DNA of 34,825 bases. Source: Nostoc sp. TH1S01 (lineage in GTDB: Bacteria > Cyanobacteriota > Cyanobacteriia > Cyanobacteriales > Nostocaceae). This document shows, one piece after another, positions 9,389-17,255 of the stretch. Made by a program: the position numbers and the translations under genes. Each line of letters starts with the position of its first letter. The stretch's first letter is position 1. The notes under the pieces were generated by a model. It had not been told where the DNA came from. It ran no database searches and was given only the letters and a program-made list of their open reading frames with translations. Location of the stretch: NCBI GenBank assembly GCA_018993265.1, contig JAGKSW010000047.1, positions 1 to 34,825 on the forward strand, written 5' to 3'.

Positions 9389-10018
9389 ATGGAATGGCAC
9401 GTAACTGATGCTCAAAGTTTAGCAATCATAGACAGTGAAATTGGCGATCATGTCTTTTCACCCGCAGAGTATGAAATTGTGCGGCGGGTAATCTACGCCA
9501 CGGCTGACTTTGAATATAAGTCTTTAATTCGCTTTTCGGAACATGCTTTGCAAGCTGGTGCAGCGGCGTTAGCAGCACGCACCACAATCGTAGTAGATGT
9601 GCCAATGGTACAAGTAGGTATTGCTTACGACATCCAAAGCACGTTCGCTAACCCAGTCTATTGCAGCATGGAAACTGTCACACGTCCACAAAAGGAAAAA
9701 ACACTGGCAGCATGGGGAATTGAAACTCTTGCCAAGCGTTATCCAGAGGGCATTTTTGTAGTTGGTCAAGCGCAAACAGCACTAACAGCATTAGTGGATT
9801 TGATTGAAGCTGAAGAAATCAGACCAGCTTTAATTATTGCGACTCCAGTTGGATTTATTGATGTAGATACTGCTAAAAGCCGCCTGCAAGACTCTTTAGT
9901 TCCATATATTACTATTGACAGTCGCAAAGGAAATGCCGTTGTCGCCGCTGCTGTTGTTGATGGACTGGTAGATTTAGCTTGGCAAGCTTACGGACAAAAT
10001 GCAAATCGGGGAAATTAA
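9389..10018 (+). CDS. cobH/cbiC: Precorrin-8X / cobalt-precorrin-8 methylmutase
   Basis: This 209-residue CobH/CbiC protein moves the C-11 methyl group to C-12 of (cobalt-)precorrin-8, forming hydrogenobyrinate or cobyrinate in corrin synthesis. Diagnostic blocks are SEHALQAGAAALAARTTIVVD-like (about residues 50-70), VPMVQVGI, GQAQTAL, ATPVGFIDVDTAKSRL and the C-terminal GNAVVAAAVVDGL. The start is the ATG at 9389, or the GTG one codon before it. Odd point: the segment equivalent to RMVHACG of the Paracoccus/Pseudomonas denitrificans enzyme, which carries the proposed catalytic His43, reads RRVIYATAD here, with Tyr36 at that place. This may be a feature of the cyanobacterial branch. No other cob gene is adjacent. 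It is convergent with the next gene. Confidence 0.9.
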   Translation: MEWHVTDAQSLAIIDSEIGDHVFSPAEYEIVRRVIYATADFEYKSLIRFSEHALQAGAAALAARTTIVVDVPMVQVGIAYDIQSTFANPVYCSMETVTRPQKEKTLAAWGIETLAKRYPEGIFVVGQAQTALTALVDLIEAEEIRPALIIATPVGFIDVDTAKSRLQDSLVPYITIDSRKGNAVVAAAVVDGLVDLAWQAYGQNANRGN

Positions 10019-10020
10019 GA

Positions 10021-10075
10021 AAGTATGAAGTATGAAGTCTAAAGTCTGAAATTTCAGACTTCACACTTCATACTT
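10021..10075. repeat. STRR heptamer array forming a long hairpin
   Basis: About eight 7-bp words in a row (AAGTATG, AAGTATG, AAGTCTA, AAGTCTG, then the complementary AGACTTC, ACACTTC, ATACTTC) fold back on themselves. The centre is the palindrome AGTCTGAAATTTCAGACT. It lies between convergent genes and reaches the stop of the minus-strand gene, so it could also act as a barrier to read-through. Confidence 0.75.
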
Positions 10076-10758
10076 CACTCTGTTTTCCGGCGACGGCGGC
10101 GTGGTCTATCTTGTTGGTCTTCGCGTAAGCGGCGACTGACTTCACCAAAGAAGTCTCGGCGGAGATAGGGATAATCGTTCACCCACAAATCACGGCTGGG
10201 AATGTAAACATCGCTGAAATCTTCGATTGTGCTTAAATCGGGACGATTGGACATGACTATCATTTCAGCTATTTGACCACGAGCGATCGCTTTATGAAAA
10301 GGACGTAGCGGTGCATCTAACTCGACGCTAAATCCAGTGTCATCACCCACCTCTAAATTTAGCCGTTTCTCCCTATTTTCTACAATTACCAATTCCCCTT
10401 TGCTGTTGACAGTTTCTTGTTTTCCCATTAACTGGTCTGTAATCCACCAATCTAAAATTCGCCCACGGAAAAAGCCGCTGTACTTATAACGGCGGCATTT
10501 TGCATTCCGGACACTGGCTTGAAACACAGGGAACCACAGCCAAAACAGCGCCCCAATTACCCCCAGAAAAAATAGGATGGGGCCAAACTCTAACCCAAAC
10601 AGGGCTTTGGTAAGTAAAATCACAACTACAGAAACTACAGAAACTAATAGCCGCTGCAAAAAATTAGAGAATTTCCCCCAGTAATACTTGTACTGCTGAC
10701 CAGTAGCAATGAGGGGGATAATTTGTTCAAATTTCTGGCGAGTCAGTGGAACAAGCAT
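10075..10758 (-). CDS. Conserved cyanobacterial two-TM membrane protein
   Basis: The 227-residue protein has two hydrophobic segments (about residues 35-55 and 60-80) and then a soluble domain with YKYSGFFRGRILDWWITDQ and a beta-rich region ending in an Arg/Lys-rich tail (RPRRRRRKTE). I recall similar cyanobacterial proteins being labelled phosphate ABC transporter permease, but nothing here supports a transporter: there are too few membrane segments and no permease loop. The function is unknown. It is read away from dapB's 3' end with a repeat-filled gap of ~190 bp. Confidence 0.7.
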   Translation of the reverse strand: MLVPLTRQKFEQIIPLIATGQQYKYYWGKFSNFLQRLLVSVVSVVVILLTKALFGLEFGPILFFLGVIGALFWLWFPVFQASVRNAKCRRYKYSGFFRGRILDWWITDQLMGKQETVNSKGELVIVENREKRLNLEVGDDTGFSVELDAPLRPFHKAIARGQIAEMIVMSNRPDLSTIEDFSDVYIPSRDLWVNDYPYLRRDFFGEVSRRLREDQQDRPRRRRRKTE

Positions 10759-10794
10759 GGGTGCTGGGTGTTGAGTGCTAGGTTGAACAAGAAA

Positions 10795-10822
10795 GGAGTC
10801 AGGAGTCAGAAGTCAGGAGTCA
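10795..10822. repeat. STRR: four GGAGTCA-type heptamers
   Basis: GGAGTCA, GGAGTCA, GAAGTCA and GGAGTCA follow each other without gaps. This is the short tandemly repeated repetitive type known from heterocystous cyanobacteria. Confidence 0.85.
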
Positions 10823-10914
10823 GAATTTGCCTGAGTACGAAACCACAAATAAATAGACTGTTAAACACCACAGTAAGTCAAAAATTTAGTGGTTCTAACT
10901 ATTGGTATTAATTC

Positions 10915-10942
10915 TGAATTCTGACTTCTGCATTCTGAATTC
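10915..10942. repeat. STRR: four TGAATTC-type heptamers
   Basis: TGAATTC, TGACTTC, TGCATTC and TGAATTC are contiguous and end just before the dapB stop codon. The words are the near-complement of the array at 10795-10822. Confidence 0.85.
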
Positions 10943-10947
10943 TTCTT

Positions 10948-11784
10948 TTAAAGTATCTTTTCTAAACCATACACTAACGACTTTAACTGTGAGACTTTAC
11001 GAATTGCCAGTAGTATGCCAGGCATATAGCAAGCGCGATCGCTTGTATCATGGCGTAATGTATAAATTTGACCAGCCGCGCCAAAAATTACTTCTTGATG
11101 GGCGATTAATCCTGGCAAGCGCACACTATGAATTCTAATGCCTTCATCGGCTAGGCTGCCTCTAGCCCCAGGTATTTTTTCGGTTTCATGCACAACTGCT
11201 GGGTTAAAAGTTTTACCCATTTCTGCTAGTAACTGAGCAGTTTGAATTGCTGTACCACTGGGTGCATCAGCTTTTTGATTGTGGTGCAGTTCGATAATTT
11301 CTACATGGTCAAAATATTGCGATGCGGTGATAGCGGCTTGCTGTAACAATACCATCCCAATCGAGAAATTAGGGATAATCAAGCAACCAGTGCTGGCTTT
11401 TTCGGCAAAGTCCGCTAAATCTTGAATTTGTTCTGGACTTAAGCCTGTAGTCCCAACAACCGGACGAATACCATAGGCGATCGCACTCCGCACATTGTCA
11501 TACACTGAATCAGGATGGGTAAAGTCTACGATTACCCCCGGTGGTAGCTGTCGCTCCCCAGCCACGTACCCTAACATTGGTTCCAATTGGTCAGTCACAG
11601 GTACTTCTAAAGGTTCGCTTAAACCTGCGAGTTCCCCAATATCCTTACCTTGATGTTCAGGGTTGCGGTCAATTGCACCCATAAGAGTTAAATCAGGTGC
11701 TTGCGCTACGGCTTTGACTACTTCACGTCCCATTTTGCCAGCAGCACCGTTAATAATCACCGGAATCGGAGCTTGATTTGTCAT
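10948..11784 (-). CDS. dapB: 4-hydroxy-tetrahydrodipicolinate reductase
   Basis: DapB reduces 4-hydroxy-tetrahydrodipicolinate with NAD(P)H in the diaminopimelate/lysine pathway, in the cytoplasm. The 278-residue length is normal for cyanobacteria. The Rossmann motif GAAGKMG is at residues 13-19. The VDFTHP and GTTGL segments are at about 86-91 and 111-115. The catalytic and substrate region [15 protein letters not shown] is at 165-179, with His167/168 and Lys171. The start ATG at 11784 begins [16 protein letters not shown], as expected. It is transcribed divergently from urtA across a ~470-bp region. Confidence 0.96.
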   Translation of the reverse strand: MTNQAPIPVIINGAAGKMGREVVKAVAQAPDLTLMGAIDRNPEHQGKDIGELAGLSEPLEVPVTDQLEPMLGYVAGERQLPPGVIVDFTHPDSVYDNVRSAIAYGIRPVVGTTGLSPEQIQDLADFAEKASTGCLIIPNFSIGMVLLQQAAITASQYFDHVEIIELHHNQKADAPSGTAIQTAQLLAEMGKTFNPAVVHETEKIPGARGSLADEGIRIHSVRLPGLIAHQEVIFGAAGQIYTLRHDTSDRACYMPGILLAIRKVSQLKSLVYGLEKIL

Positions 11785-11979
11785 AATTACAAAAATATTT
11801 TTTAGCTAACAAGGGTTTTATTGTAGAGAGTTTCGTGACCCGGTAGCTAGTCTTAATTTCGACATAGAGTTAGTAGAGCGATCGCTACAGAAATGCTTAA
11901 TGGTAATAATTTGAACTATCAAATTTTACAACTTTTAACCTAGAGAAGTTGATTTTTTGTTGAATAAAATAAACTTTCT

Positions 11980-12022
11980 GTATAAAAAGTAACTTTTTGA
12001 TGGTTAAATATCAAACTAATAT
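11980..12022 (+). promoter_or_regulatory. Possible NtcA-activated promoter of the urt operon
   Basis: GTA-N8-AAC (11980-11993) is one base away from the NtcA consensus GTA-N8-TAC. A -10 like TAATAT (12017-12022) follows after 23 nt, which is the normal spacing in NtcA-activated promoters. Urea transport operons are known NtcA targets in Anabaena. The half-site mismatch keeps this tentative. Confidence 0.38.
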
Positions 12023-12061
12023 CACCATTTGAAGGTTAAACTTGAAAGCCAGCTATTAGCT

Positions 12062-12229
12062 AGGTGATTGATTCAGACTTTTCACGTTATGTGGAAAAGC
12101 GAACTTGGAACCTAACCCCCTAACCCCCTTCCCTACAAGGGAATGGGTAACATTCAAAGCCTCTCTCCCTTTCGGGGAGAGGTTTGGAGAGGGATTTTTC
12201 AAATCCTGTGAAAAGTCAGGTGATTGATT
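12062..12229. mobile_element. MITE-like insertion in the urtA leader
   Basis: A 142-bp core (12076-12217) has 10-bp inverted ends, GACTTTTCAC and GTGAAAAGTC. The 12-bp sequence AGGTGATTGATT occurs on both sides (12062-12073 and 12218-12229), separated from the left end by two bases. This is what an insertion with target duplication would leave. Inside are a CTAACCCCCTTCCC-type repeat and two hairpins: CCCTACAAGGG (12131-12141) and a 9-bp stem at 12160-12182. There is no ORF. It ends 21 nt before the urtA start, so it probably lies in the transcribed leader. Confidence 0.65.
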
Positions 12230-12250
12230 GAGGGTGGAACTAATAAAAAT

Positions 12251-13567
12251 ATGACTAGACAATTTAATCGACGTAGATTTTTAATTTTCAGTTCTGCAAC
12301 TATGGCCAGCAGCATTTTGCTGAAAGCTTGCGCCAATAGTTCTCCAACCGCTACAAACACTCCAGCCGCCTCTGGGAATGGATCTCCTGCGGCGGCGACT
12401 GGTGGTAACACCATCAAAGTTGGTGTGTTACACTCGCTCAGTGGCACAATGGCTATTAGTGAAAAAAGCGTTGTTGATGCTGAAAAATTAGCTATCAAAG
12501 AAATTAATGCAGCGGGTGGTGTCTTAGGGAAGCAAATAGAAGCAATAGTAGAAGATGGTGCTTCTAACTGGGATACTTTCAGAGAAAAAGCAACCAAACT
12601 AATTGATCAAGATAAAGTAGCTGTAGTTTTTGGTTGTTGGACTTCTGCAAGTCGCAAAAATGTTAAACCAGTCTTTGAAAGTAAAGACCACATGCTGTGG
12701 TATCCCGTGCAGTATGAAGGTCAAGAATGTTCTAAAAACATTTTTTACACTGGTGCAGCACCCAACCAACAAATTGAACCTTCTGTTGATTGGCTATTAA
12801 AAAATAAAGGTAAACAATTCTTTTTAGTAGGTTCGGATTATGTTTTCCCTCGGACTGCTAACACAATTATTAAAGCGCAATTAGAAGCTTTAGGCGGAAC
12901 AACCGTTGGTGAAGATTATTTACCTTTAGGCAACACAGAAGTTACTCCAATTATTACGAAGATTAAGCAAAAATTACCTAATGGTGGCGTAATTTACAAC
13001 ACCCTCAATGGTGATAGTAATGTTGCTTTCTTCAAACAATTAAAAGGTGCAGGTTTAACACCAGATAAATATCCTTCAATGTCAGTAAGTATTGCTGAAG
13101 AAGAAGTGAAAGCAATTGGTGTCGAATATCTTAAAGGACATTACGCTGCGTGGAACTATTTCCAAACAGTAGACACACCTGCTAATAAAAAGTTTGTCGA
13201 AGCTTTTAAAAAAGAATATGGTGAAAATCGGGTAACAAATGACCCAATGGAAGCAGCTTATGTTGCAGTTTATTTATGGAAACAAGCAGTAGAAAAAGCT
13301 GGTACTACTGCTATAGATAAAGTGCGAACGGCGGCTTATGGACAAACCATAGATGCACCTGAAGGAGAAGTAACATTAAACCCCAATAATCACATCTCTA
13401 AAGTGGTGCGAATTGGGCAAGTGAGAGATGATGGTTTATTTGAAATTGTCTACTCTACACCTGCTTCTGTTAAACCAGTACCTTGGAATCAATTTGTCAA
13501 AGAAACTAAGGGATATGCTTGTGATTGGTCAGACCCAGCTAAAGGTGGTAAGTATAAACAGGCTTAA
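12251..13567 (+). CDS. urtA: Urea ABC transporter, substrate-binding lipoprotein
   Basis: UrtA captures urea in the periplasm for the UrtBCDE transporter. I chose the ATG at 12251, giving 438 residues, because the N-terminus [27 protein letters not shown] then reads as a signal with a twin-arginine-like RRRF and a lipobox (LLKAC). An AGGGTGGA site lies 12 nt upstream. The mature part is a Peripla_BP_5/6 protein starting [32 protein letters not shown], with [27 protein letters not shown] and [21 protein letters not shown], which are characteristic of UrtA as opposed to LivJ. It is the first gene of the urt operon. The gap to urtB is unusually long (457 bp) because of inserted repeats. Confidence 0.96.
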   Translation: MTRQFNRRRFLIFSSATMASSILLKACANSSPTATNTPAASGNGSPAAATGGNTIKVGVLHSLSGTMAISEKSVVDAEKLAIKEINAAGGVLGKQIEAIVEDGASNWDTFREKATKLIDQDKVAVVFGCWTSASRKNVKPVFESKDHMLWYPVQYEGQECSKNIFYTGAAPNQQIEPSVDWLLKNKGKQFFLVGSDYVFPRTANTIIKAQLEALGGTTVGEDYLPLGNTEVTPIITKIKQKLPNGGVIYNTLNGDSNVAFFKQLKGAGLTPDKYPSMSVSIAEEEVKAIGVEYLKGHYAAWNYFQTVDTPANKKFVEAFKKEYGENRVTNDPMEAAYVAVYLWKQAVEKAGTTAIDKVRTAAYGQTIDAPEGEVTLNPNNHISKVVRIGQVRDDGLFEIVYSTPASVKPVPWNQFVKETKGYACDWSDPAKGGKYKQA

Positions 13568-13569
13568 TT

Positions 13570-13597
13570 AGTCAAGAGTCAATAGTCAATAGTTAAA
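13570..13597. repeat. STRR: AGTCAAT heptamers after urtA
   Basis: AGTCAAG, AGTCAAT, AGTCAAT and AGTTAAA are contiguous, starting 3 nt after the urtA stop codon. Confidence 0.75.
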
Positions 13598-13640
13598 GGT
13601 TGTTTGTAAAGTACAAGTATCAAGATCCCCCTAAATCCAC

Positions 13641-13681
13641 GCCACTTGCTACAACGGAGGGAACCTCCGCAACGCAGTGGC
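13641..13681. repeat. Small dispersed hairpin repeat (GCCACT…AGTGGC)
   Basis: An outer stem GCCACT/AGTGGC encloses an inner stem CGGAGG/CCTCCG. It interrupts a CCCCCTAAATCC…CCCCTTAAAAA dispersed repeat. Similar GC-rich hairpins are common between genes in Nostoc; that comparison is from memory. Confidence 0.65.
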
Positions 13682-13693
13682 TCCCCTTAAAAA

Positions 13694-13903
13694 GCTACGG
13701 TGTACACACAAATCTGGGTTGAGTGCATCTGTCCCGCCTCGGAATAAATTCCGAGTCTCATAGCGCAAGTCCTCTCAAGAGGGCTCAACAAGAAACTCAT
13801 TCCAGTCCACAAAGGGTGGACTTTGGCTATGAGCCTGGAACTTTAGTTCAAGGCGGGATGCGGTTTTATACAGCAAATTTTTGACTTGTGTGTACACCGT
13901 AGC
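13694..13903. mobile_element. MITE, 210 bp, perfect 18-bp ends and 9-bp target duplication
   Basis: GCTACGGTGTACACACAA (13694-13711) is perfectly inverted at 13886-13903. The direct repeat CCTTAAAAA flanks it at 13685-13693 and 13904-13912. Removing the element and one copy restores a continuous CCCCTTAAAAAGGGG repeat, which supports a real insertion. It has no ORF of note and so depends on a transposase elsewhere. It lies between urtA and urtB and would be part of the operon transcript. Confidence 0.88.
13732..13858. other. Multi-helix fold inside the MITE (RNA-like core)
   Basis: Five nested or adjacent perfect or near-perfect helices can be drawn. P1 is TCCCGCCT (13732-13739) with AGGCGGGA (13851-13858). 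P2 is CGGAAT/ATTCCG (13740-13753). P3 is CTCATAGC (13757-13764) with GCTATGAG (13826-13833). P4 is a 7-bp hairpin at 13768-13785. P5 is AGTCCAC/GTGGACT (13804-13822). A small GAAC/GTTC hairpin (13838-13849) adds a sixth. P1 closes the whole. This is much more than a MITE needs. It could be an RNA structure or a folded-DNA transposition signal; the strand is undetermined. Confidence 0.5.
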
Positions 13904-14024
13904 CCTTAAAAAGGGGGGAACAAATGAGTAAATCAAAGTCCCTCTTAAAAAGGAGGATTTAGGAGGATCTAAAAGTTCGGACTTTTAAATGTTGACCTAT
14001 CACTGATAATTACCGGGGAAAAAA

Positions 14025-15185
14025 GTGTTAACAGGTTTTTTAGATGCTGTATTTAATGGAATTAGCATCGGTGCTGTATTATTAATTGCCGCCTTGGGAC
14101 TCGCAATTATATTTGGCTTGATGGGTGTAATTAATATGGCACATGGCGAATTAATGATGTTTGGTGCATACACCACATTTGTTGTGCAGAATGCTTGCAA
14201 ACAATTGGGCGGTTTCTGGTTTGAAATTTATATCTTTTTGGCTTTAATAATCGCTTTTGTTTTTACTGCTGGTGTAGGCTTAATTCTAGAAAGAGGCGTA
14301 ATTCGTTATCTTTATGGACGACCTCTAGAAACTTTATTAGCCACTTGGGGAGTCAGTTTAATTTTTCAGCAGTTTGTTCGCAGTGTTAATTGGGTGTTGG
14401 TAATTGGAGTAGTTTTATTTTCTCTGCTATTTTTTGGCGGTACGAAAGTTTTAAATTCCAAAACAAATGTAGAGAGATTCCGTAAATGGGGCGCGGCTGT
14501 GATATTGTTACTTTCTGGAGGAGTAGCGATCGCACTCACTAATATATTAAGCCAAACTTATCAACTAGCAGTAACTCAACCTTGGTTTGGCGCACAAAAT
14601 GTTGATGTCACAGCACCTAGTTGGTTACAAGCTGGAATATCTCTGGGCGGTGTGCAATTGCCTTTTGCCAGATTATTTATTATTACTTTAACCATAATCT
14701 GTGTAGTAGGAATTTATCTATTCTTACAACGTTCTAATTGGGGATTAAGAATTAGGGCGGTGACACAAAACCGCAGCATGAGTGCTTGTTTAGGTATCCC
14801 GACTCAAAAAGTTGATGCTATCACTTTTGCTTTAGGTTCTGGTTTAGCGGGTGTGGCTGGATGTGCAATTAGTTTACTCGGTTCAGTGGGGCCAAATACT
14901 GGACAAAATTATATTATCGACACCTTTATGGTGGTTGTAGTCGGTGGTGTCGGTAATTTAGTCGGGACTATTGTTGCGGCTTTGGGAATTGGTACAGCTA
15001 ACTTTTTAATTGGTTCTGGGACTTTGAGTTTGTTATTTACACCTGTGAAACCTTTAGCAGATTTCTTTAGCTTTTTTGCAACAACCAGCATGGCTAAGGT
15101 GATGGTGTTTGCATTAATTATTACGTTTTTGCAATGGAAACCTGCGGGGATTTTTCCGCAAAAAGGCCGGACTGTTGATGTTTAA
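14025..15185 (+). CDS. urtB: Urea ABC transporter permease
   Basis: UrtB is one of the two inner-membrane permeases of the urea transporter, of the LivH branch. The start is a GTG at 14025 with a GGGGAA ribosome site about 5 nt upstream; the N-terminus MLTGFLDAVFNGISIGAVLLIAALGLAI and the MINMAHGE-like segment (VINMAHGELMMFGAYT, about 35-50) are typical. The RSNWGLRIRAVTQN block and the cytoplasmic coupling region come later, near residue 235. At 386 residues it is some 80 longer than LivH. The extra stretch, about residues 123-185, adds one or two hydrophobic segments before the RPxF-like region and probably reflects the UrtB type. The gap to urtC is 24 nt. Confidence 0.95.
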   Translation: MLTGFLDAVFNGISIGAVLLIAALGLAIIFGLMGVINMAHGELMMFGAYTTFVVQNACKQLGGFWFEIYIFLALIIAFVFTAGVGLILERGVIRYLYGRPLETLLATWGVSLIFQQFVRSVNWVLVIGVVLFSLLFFGGTKVLNSKTNVERFRKWGAAVILLLSGGVAIALTNILSQTYQLAVTQPWFGAQNVDVTAPSWLQAGISLGGVQLPFARLFIITLTIICVVGIYLFLQRSNWGLRIRAVTQNRSMSACLGIPTQKVDAITFALGSGLAGVAGCAISLLGSVGPNTGQNYIIDTFMVVVVGGVGNLVGTIVAALGIGTANFLIGSGTLSLLFTPVKPLADFFSFFATTSMAKVMVFALIITFLQWKPAGIFPQKGRTVDV

Positions 15186-15209
15186 ACCGCAGAGGCGCGG
15201 AGGGTGTAT

Positions 15210-16328
15210 ATGAAGCAGGGGGGAAGGTTAATTTTAATTGAGGTTGGGGTAGTAGTAGCGATCGCACTCATCCTCATCTTAATTATGCCAGTGCTGCTTT
15301 CGGAATTTCGTCTGAATTTGTTAGGACGATTTTTATCTCTGGCTATTGTGGCTTTGGGTATTGATTTAATTTGGGGTTACACTGGGCTACTGAGTTTGGG
15401 ACATGGAATTTTCTTTGGTTTAGGCGGTTACGCTATCGCTATGTACCTAAAACTGCAAGTTCCAACAGGAGAGTTACCTGATTTTATGGGCTTGTATGGC
15501 GTAACAGAACTTCCTTGGTTTTGGCTACCTTTTTATTCTTTTCCTGTTGCTGTAGCTGCTGTAGTAATTATTCCTGGTTTGCTGGCGGGATTATTAGGAT
15601 ATCTAGTATTTCGCAACCGCATCAAAGGAGTTTACTTTTCTATCTTGACTCAAGCTGCAATTATTGTATTTTTCAATTTTTTTAACGGACAACAACAATT
15701 TTTCAACGGTACAAATGGGCTAATAGATTTTACAACTTTGTTTGGGGCAACTGTGAGTGATGCCAAAACACAATTTGTTTTTTATATTTTGACAGTAATA
15801 TTTCTTGCTATTACTTATGGGATTTGTCGCTGGTTAACAAGTGGACGTTTCGGTAGATTATTAATTGCCATTCGAGATGATGAAAGTCGGGTGAGATTTT
15901 CTGGCTATGATCCTACAGATTATAAAACATTAGTCTTTGCAATTTCTGGTGCGATCGCAGGTATAGCAGGAGCATTTTACACCTTACAAAGTGGTTCTGT
16001 ATCACCCAGAGCAATGGATATTGCTTTTTCGATTGAAATGGTAATTTGGGTAGCTGTCGGGGGAAGGGCTACATTAATTGGTGCAGTTGTTGGCACATTA
16101 TTAGTTAATTACGCCCGTGTGCTTTTAAGTGAAAAATTTGCTGATATTTGGCTATTTTTCCAAGGCGCATTACTATTAATTGTCGTTACAGTCCTTCCCG
16201 ATGGCATTGTAGGATGGTTGCGAAATCAAAACATTTCCCTTTTACGCCGTCGGCAAAAAATTGCCACATATCCCAGCTTAGAAGAAGACGCAGAAGTGCA
16301 ACATGAACGCCAAAATCTTGGAAACTGA
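15210..16328 (+). CDS. urtC: Urea ABC transporter permease
   Basis: UrtC is the second permease, of the LivM branch. I prefer the ATG at 15210 to the in-frame GTG at 15204, because a GGAGGG site ends directly at the GTG and sits at a proper distance from the ATG. The protein (372 residues) has about nine membrane segments and the LivM hallmarks WGYTGLLSLGHGIFFGLGGYA (about 55-75) and GRLLIAIRDDESRVRFSGYDP, the loop that contacts the ATPase. Its 3' end overlaps urtD by 26 nt, so UrtC and UrtD are translationally linked. Confidence 0.95.
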   Translation: MKQGGRLILIEVGVVVAIALILILIMPVLLSEFRLNLLGRFLSLAIVALGIDLIWGYTGLLSLGHGIFFGLGGYAIAMYLKLQVPTGELPDFMGLYGVTELPWFWLPFYSFPVAVAAVVIIPGLLAGLLGYLVFRNRIKGVYFSILTQAAIIVFFNFFNGQQQFFNGTNGLIDFTTLFGATVSDAKTQFVFYILTVIFLAITYGICRWLTSGRFGRLLIAIRDDESRVRFSGYDPTDYKTLVFAISGAIAGIAGAFYTLQSGSVSPRAMDIAFSIEMVIWVAVGGRATLIGAVVGTLLVNYARVLLSEKFADIWLFFQGALLLIVVTVLPDGIVGWLRNQNISLLRRRQKIATYPSLEEDAEVQHERQNLGN

Positions 16329-17049
16329 AAACGTCACTGTTAGTTTTGATGGTTTTAAAGCCATCAAAAATCTAAATTTTAGTATGGACGCTGGTGAATT
16401 ACGCGTAGTAATTGGCCCCAATGGTGCAGGAAAAACCACATTTCTTGATGTAATTACAGGCAAAGTTCAACCAACTATCGGACGAGTTTTATTCAAAGGT
16501 AAAAATCTGCGTTCCTTGCGCGAACACCAAATTGCCCGGTTAGGAATTGGACGTAAATTTCAAACGCCTAGAGTTTATCTTAACCTCACGCCACGCGAAA
16601 ATTTAGAAATTACTAGCAACCAGAATAAAAATGTTTTTTCGACATTATTTGGACGTTCTCATACTGCTGAAAAGAAAAATATTGAAGGGTTATTAGAAAC
16701 CATTGGTTTAACATCTAAAGCAGACATACCCTCAGCTTTGTTAGCCCACGGCGAAAAGCAACGGTTGGAAATTGGAATGTTAGTAGCACAGTCTCCTGAC
16801 TTATTACTTGTTGATGAACCAGTGGCAGGTTTAACAGATGAAGAAACCTATAATATTGGCGAATTGCTATTAACTTTAGCCCAAAGTCATTCAATTTTAG
16901 TGATCGAGCATGACATGGAATTTGTCAGACAAATAGCGAGAAAAGTCACAGTCTTACATGAAGGTTCAGTCTTGTGTGAAGGCAATTTTGAAGAAGTTCA
17001 AAATGACCCTCGCGTTATTGAAGTATATCTAGGACAACAGCAAGAATAA
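16303..17049 (+). CDS. urtD: Urea ABC transporter ATPase
   Basis: UrtD is a LivG-type ATPase of 248 residues that powers urea uptake from the cytoplasmic side. The Walker A motif GPNGAGKTT is at residues 38-46. The signature region reads LLAHGEKQRLEIG instead of LSGGQ, as usual for UrtD. Walker B is LLLVDEPVAG and the H-loop is VIEHDMEF. The start at 16303 lies inside urtC. In other cyanobacteria urtE follows directly; here 206 bp and an unrelated HNH gene intervene. Confidence 0.96.
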   Translation: MNAKILETENVTVSFDGFKAIKNLNFSMDAGELRVVIGPNGAGKTTFLDVITGKVQPTIGRVLFKGKNLRSLREHQIARLGIGRKFQTPRVYLNLTPRENLEITSNQNKNVFSTLFGRSHTAEKKNIEGLLETIGLTSKADIPSALLAHGEKQRLEIGMLVAQSPDLLLVDEPVAGLTDEETYNIGELLLTLAQSHSILVIEHDMEFVRQIARKVTVLHEGSVLCEGNFEEVQNDPRVIEVYLGQQQE

Positions 17050-17255
17050 GCTCCTACCTTACAAGGTATTCTGATTTGTGTATTAGGCGAAAATTTTTCA
17101 ACGATATCTGTATACAAAAAAAGTTTCTATACTGCCCAAAACCAAAAAATATCTTATGGAGAAGTTTTAATGCAGAGTAATGCTGAACAGTGTTAACACA
17201 TAAATATCATTGATTCATAATACATTAACAATACAAAGTTCACACCAATTTTCTT

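Noticed and set aside
10075-10758. Annotation as phosphate transporter permease
   Set aside because: Only two membrane segments and no permease motif; the name, known from memory of similar entries, is not supported by the sequence.
11873-11888. GTAGAGCGATCGCTAC as an NtcA site
   Set aside because: The half-site spacing is 10 rather than 8, and the centre is simply a HIP1 octamer, so the palindrome is explained by HIP1.
17171-17197. Eight-codon frame upstream of the HNH gene, preceded by GGAGAAG
   Set aside because: Too short to support as a gene; a leader peptide cannot be shown from one sequence.
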